Shown here: piece after piece, positions 5,259-7,483 of the stretch
Position numbering within the stretch: the stretch's first letter is position 1
How the letters are laid out: every line of letters starts with the position of its first letter
Origin: Actinomycetota bacterium
GTDB lineage: Bacteria > Actinomycetota > Actinomycetes > Streptosporangiales > Streptosporangiaceae
Assembly (NCBI GenBank): GCA_003168295.1
Contig: PMST01000561.1
Location: 2,460 to 9,942, forward strand
Direction: 5' to 3'
DNA: 7,483 nt
Notes under the pieces: model-generated
What the model saw: the letters and a program-made list of their open reading frames with translations, nothing else
Database searches by the model: none
What the model was told of the DNA's origin: nothing
Made by a program: the position numbers and the translations under genes

Positions 5259-6320
5259 CTAGATCGCCGCTTTGCCAGGGGTATCCCGCCGGTGTCGCAG
5301 CCCTGCGACATCGATCCCGGGGCTGGCGCGATCGGGCCCAGCGCGATCAGGCCTAGCGCGATCGGGCCTGGCGCGATCGGGCCTAGCGCGATCGGGTACC
5401 GGGAGCCGGATGCTGACCACCGTGCCCTCGCCTTCCCGGCTGCGGATGGCCACCTGGCCGCCGTGCCGGGTGACGATGACCCGCACCAGGGCGAGCCCGA
5501 TGCCGGTCCCCGGCAGGCTCCGCGCGGCGCGGCCTCGGGCCAGCTCCTGCCAGACCTGCCCGATCTCGTCGGCCGGAATGCCCGCCCCGGTGTCGGCCAC
5601 CTCGAGCAGTAGGGCGTGGTCGTCCTCGCTGGCCCGAACCTCGACGGTGTCGCCGGGGGAGGAGAACTTGACCGCATTGGCCACGAGGTTCTGCACCGCG
5701 ATGAACAGCAGGTCCCGGTCGCCCTCGATGAGCGGCAGCGGCCACGGTGCCCGGGGCACGCTCATCCGGAAGCCCCGCTGCCGTGCCCCGGGGATCTCCG
5801 CGGCGGCCTCGGCCACCTCGTGCAGCAGGCCGGTCAGATCGACCGGTGCCGCGTCGATCGCCCTGGTTTCCAGCTCGGCCAGCTTGCGCAGGTCGCTGAC
5901 CAGGCGGGTGATCCGGTCCGTCTGGACCGACACGGTGGCCAGGGCGGCGCCGTCCGGGATCGTGCTCCCGGTCTGCTCGATGTTCACCAGCCCGGCCCGG
6001 ATGGCGGTGAGCGGGTTCTTGAGCTCATGGTCCAGCCGCATCAGGAACCGGAGCCGGTCCCGGGAGGCCGCGTCGGTCAGCTGCCGCACCGTCGTTTCGG
6101 TGGCGGCCGTCCTGGCCTCGGCGCCTCGGCGGCGGACCAGGAAGACGGCCGCCGCGACGACGGCCGCGAGCAGTCCGACCGTCCCCGCGACCAGGCCGGG
6201 CGAGGCCGTGGTGTATAGCCGGGCCCGGGGGTCGGCGGCCTGCAGGGCGGCCCCCGCCGCCGCTCCGGTCAGCAGGGGGGCGAGGACCCGCGGCAGGACG
6301 CCCGGCGCGAGGTGCATCAT
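5259..6320 (-). CDS. Sensor histidine kinase of a two-component system
   Basis: 353 residues from ATG at 6320-6318, which overlaps the response regulator's TGA (ATGA). The frame continues to 6380, but those 20 residues lie within the regulator gene and are Arg-rich. Two membrane helices (about 8-29 and 43-62) flank a very short external loop of about 13 residues. The dimerisation/phosphoacceptor domain has the H-box LDHELKNPLTAIRAG with His98. The ATPase domain has the N-box QNLVANAVKFSS (Asn211, Asn215), G1 DTGAGIP (243-249) and G2 GTGIGLALV (271-279). There is no HAMP or PAS domain. It should phosphorylate the upstream regulator. With so small an external loop it probably senses the membrane or a partner such as the adjacent lipoprotein; this is inference. 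The catalytic domain ends near residue 309, and the last ~45 residues are an unusual repeat-derived tail. Confidence 0.95.
   Translation of the reverse strand: MMHLAPGVLPRVLAPLLTGAAAGAALQAADPRARLYTTASPGLVAGTVGLLAAVVAAAVFLVRRRGAEARTAATETTVRQLTDAASRDRLRFLMRLDHELKNPLTAIRAGLVNIEQTGSTIPDGAALATVSVQTDRITRLVSDLRKLAELETRAIDAAPVDLTGLLHEVAEAAAEIPGARQRGFRMSVPRAPWPLPLIEGDRDLLFIAVQNLVANAVKFSSPGDTVEVRASEDDHALLLEVADTGAGIPADEIGQVWQELARGRAARSLPGTGIGLALVRVIVTRHGGQVAIRSREGEGTVVSIRLPVPDRARPDRARPDRARPDRAGPDRASPGIDVAGLRHRRDTPGKAAI
5326..5400. repeat. Five tandem 15-bp repeats encoding the kinase's C-terminal tail
   Basis: Five head-to-tail 15-base units of the form GCGCGATCGGGCCTN run without interruption. Unit 2 has A for G in GATCGG, and unit 5 diverges in its last five bases. 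Because 15 is a multiple of three, the array encodes a five-residue period (RARPD-type) at about residues 309-333 of the kinase, after the end of the ATPase domain. The near-identity of the units indicates recent expansion by slippage. Confidence 0.9.
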
Positions 6321-7042
6321 CGCGCGTCGTCCACCCGCGCGACGAACCGGTAGCCCTGGCCGGGCACGGTGGCGATCCACTCCGGCCGCACCGGATCGTC
6401 GCTCAGCGCGCGGCGCAGCTCGGCGATCCGGTTGTCCACCGCCCGCGTCCCGACCGGGAAGTCGAACCCCCAGAGGACCTGGAGCAGCCGGTCTCTGGTC
6501 AGCAGCTCGTCGGGGTGGGTGAGCAGGTAGTCCAGCAGCAGCATCGCCTTCGGCGTGAGCACCAGCTCGGTATCCCTGAGCCAGGCCCGGCGAGAGATCC
6601 GGTCCAGCCGCAGGTCGCCGGACCGCAGCGAGGGCGAGGCGGACAGCGGGCGGCGCCCGGGCCTGGCCCGGCGGAGCACCGCGCGCAGTCGGGCCAGCAG
6701 CTCGTACGGGTCGAATGGTTTATTCAGGTAGTCGTCCGCGCCCTCATCCAGCGCGATGGCCCGCTCGGCCGACTCGCCGACCTGGGTGAGCAGGACCACG
6801 GGCAGCCAGCGGCCTGCACGGCGTAGGCGGCGCAGCACCTCCCGGCCGTCCGGCCCCGGCATCAGCACGTCCAGGACGCAGCCGTCCGGATCGAGCCGCT
6901 CCACCAGCTCCAGCGCCGCGTCGCCGTCCGCGGCCACGTACACGATAAATCCGGCCCGGTCGAGGAATGGCGCCAGATTGGACGTGATCGCATTATCGTC
7001 GTCGGCCAGGACCACGACCGGACGCCGGTCAGATGGGCCCAT
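6317..7042 (-). CDS. OmpR/PhoB-family response regulator
   Basis: 241 residues. The receiver domain (about 8-122) has the acidic pair Asp14/Asp15 in LADDD, phosphoacceptor Asp58 in CVLDVLMPGPDG, Thr86 in VVLLT, and Lys108 in DDYLNKPFDPYELLARL, all canonical. A linker (123-140) leads to a winged-helix DNA-binding domain (about 141-237) with LTPKAMLLLDYLLTHPDELLTRDRLLQVLWG, then the recognition-helix region RAVDNRIAELRRAL and the C-terminal hairpin WIATVPGQGYRFVA. The start is ATG at 7042-7040. Ribosome site support is modest: GAGG lies only 2 bases upstream and an AGGA about 10 bases upstream. It overlaps the kinase gene by 4 bases and so is its cognate partner. Targets probably include its own promoter and possibly the downstream lipoprotein/sigma genes; that is inference. 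Confidence 0.96.
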   Translation of the reverse strand: MGPSDRRPVVVLADDDNAITSNLAPFLDRAGFIVYVAADGDAALELVERLDPDGCVLDVLMPGPDGREVLRRLRRAGRWLPVVLLTQVGESAERAIALDEGADDYLNKPFDPYELLARLRAVLRRARPGRRPLSASPSLRSGDLRLDRISRRAWLRDTELVLTPKAMLLLDYLLTHPDELLTRDRLLQVLWGFDFPVGTRAVDNRIAELRRALSDDPVRPEWIATVPGQGYRFVARVDDAR

Positions 7043-7242
7043 AACCTCGCGATCCTACCCATATCTCATCGGATGCGCCGGCATACGGCGTAACCGCCCG
7101 CATCCCGGCGAGCCGCCTGCCTGGTCCGGGGGGCACGGCACTCATCCGAACGGCCATTGACTGGCACGCTCACCGCGGCGTAGACGCGGGGTGGTCGTGG
7201 CCTTACGGTGAAGGTGATCGCCGATGATCCGGAGGTTGCCCA
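7043..7242. promoter_or_regulatory. Divergent intergenic region between response regulator and monooxygenase
   Basis: These 200 bases must hold the promoters for both divergent genes. The plus-strand promoter candidate and a long inverted repeat are listed separately. Toward the regulator, a CGCCG-GCATA-CGGCG inverted repeat (7076-7090) and a short CATC-G-GATG repeat (7067-7075) are possible operator elements. A TAGGAT hexamer on the minus strand (7057-7052) fits a -10 but lacks a recognisable -35. CTCATCGGA (7065-7073) recurs as CTCATCCGA (7141-7149), a weak candidate for paired regulator sites. I see no gene here. Confidence 0.5.
7157..7186 (+). promoter_or_regulatory. Candidate promoter for the monooxygenase gene
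   Basis: TTGACT (7157-7162) matches the housekeeping -35 consensus at five of six bases. An 18-base spacer leads to TAGACG (7181-7186), which keeps the TA of a -10 but lacks the final T. Transcription would start near 7192-7194, giving a leader of about 50 bases. The -35 is good and the -10 is poor. Confidence 0.4.
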
Positions 7243-7254
7243 ATGGCCACGACC
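7193..7254 (+). repeat. 10-bp perfect inverted repeat spanning the monooxygenase leader and start codon
   Basis: GGTCGTGGCC (7193-7202) is the exact reverse complement of GGCCACGACC (7245-7254), with a 42-base spacer. In RNA a G-U and a G-C pair (7192/7255 and 7191/7256) would extend the stem to 12 pairs if the transcript includes them. The right arm covers the last base of the ATG and the next three codons; the GGAGG ribosome site (7231-7235) lies in the loop. Confidence 0.5.
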
Positions 7255-7483
7255 GCATCCGAGACGCCTTCCAGCCAGGGCGTTCAGGACGCCGACCACG
7301 TAGACATCCTCATCATCGGTGCCGGAATCTCCGGGATCGGCGCAGCTCATCATGCGCGGGAGCGGTTCGGAGACCGGAGCCTTCTGGTCCTGGAGGCGCG
7401 GGACCACCACGGCGGGACCTGGTGGACGCACCGGTACCCGGGAGTGCGCTCCGACAGCGACCTTTTCACCTACGGCTACCGGT
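7243..7483 (+). CDS. Flavin-containing monooxygenase, EthA-like Baeyer-Villiger type, N-terminal fragment
   Basis: ATG at 7243 with a GGAGG ribosome site 7 bases upstream. The frame is open through the window edge, giving 80 residues. After a ~19-residue polar leader, HVDILIIGAGISGIGAA (19-35) forms the FAD-binding Rossmann strand with GxGxxG at 26-31. Glu51 in LLVLEAR should contact the FAD ribose. GGTW (57-60) and RYPGVRSDSDLFTYGYR (64-80) follow, the hallmark of class B flavoprotein monooxygenases. The wording closely resembles mycobacterial EthA ([23 protein letters not shown], as I remember it). These enzymes use NADPH and O2 to oxidise ketones or soft heteroatoms such as sulfur. The Baeyer-Villiger fingerprint and NADPH site lie beyond the window, so the subclass is tentative. 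It is divergent from the two-component system. Confidence 0.88.
   Translation, partial: MATTASETPSSQGVQDADHVDILIIGAGISGIGAAHHARERFGDRSLLVLEARDHHGGTWWTHRYPGVRSDSDLFTYGYR

Noticed and set aside
5326..5400. CRISPR-like or iteron-like array
   Set aside because: The units are contiguous with no spacers and lie in frame in a coding sequence, so this is a coding minisatellite and not CRISPR or a replication origin.
6321..6380. N-terminal extension of the histidine kinase
   Set aside because: Twenty Arg-rich residues inside the regulator gene; the ATG in the ATGA overlap places the first helix at the N-terminus.
5272..6522. 416-codon plus-strand open frame opposite the kinase and regulator
   Set aside because: Ser/Arg/Ala-rich antisense composition. 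It spans two genes whose catalytic motifs are intact on the other strand.
7066..7431. 121-codon minus-strand open frame across the monooxygenase start
   Set aside because: It lies antisense to a clear FAD-binding motif and has no recognisable domain or ribosome site.
1..7483. Mobile elements, tRNA or rRNA genes
   Set aside because: I found no transposase or integrase motifs, no terminal repeats with target duplications and no tRNA-like cloverleaf; composition looks even by eye.

Overview
High-GC DNA (roughly 70% G+C by eye). The strong G/C third-position bias, GTG starts, ATGA stop/start overlaps and protein families all point to an actinomycete. I cannot name the genus from sequence alone. 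Coding density is very high: the two largest non-coding stretches are about 200-210 bases (4452-4661 and 7043-7242).

Layout. (1) 1-245 (+) is the C-terminus of an FtsX/MacB-type ABC permease that began before the window. (2) 262-4451 (-) is a tightly packed five-gene operon, converging on gene 1 with a 16-base gap. In transcription order it holds an ECF sigma factor, a six-helix-like membrane protein in the usual anti-sigma slot, an ABC-2 type ATPase, a 510-residue ABC permease with a large C-terminal soluble domain, and a small polytopic membrane protein. All four junctions are 4-base stop/start overlaps (ATGA, ATGA, GTGA, ATGA). (3) 4662-7042 (-) holds an OmpR-family response regulator, its sensor histidine kinase (ATGA overlap) and, 57 bases further on, a small secreted lipoprotein. 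The kinase carries a C-terminal tail encoded by a 15-bp tandem repeat. (4) 7243-7483 (+) is the N-terminus of a class B flavoprotein monooxygenase resembling EthA-type Baeyer-Villiger enzymes, divergent from the response regulator and running off the window.

Reading the minus strand as one unit gives response regulator, kinase, lipoprotein, ECF sigma, membrane protein, ABC ATPase, permease, membrane protein. These are the same component types as the streptomycete SigE-CseABC envelope-stress circuit, in a different order and physically attached to an ABC exporter. My working hypothesis is a signalling cascade: kinase and lipoprotein sense the envelope, the regulator and sigma factor relay the signal, and the ABC transporter is the output. 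The individual gene calls are well supported; the wiring between the two groups is inference.
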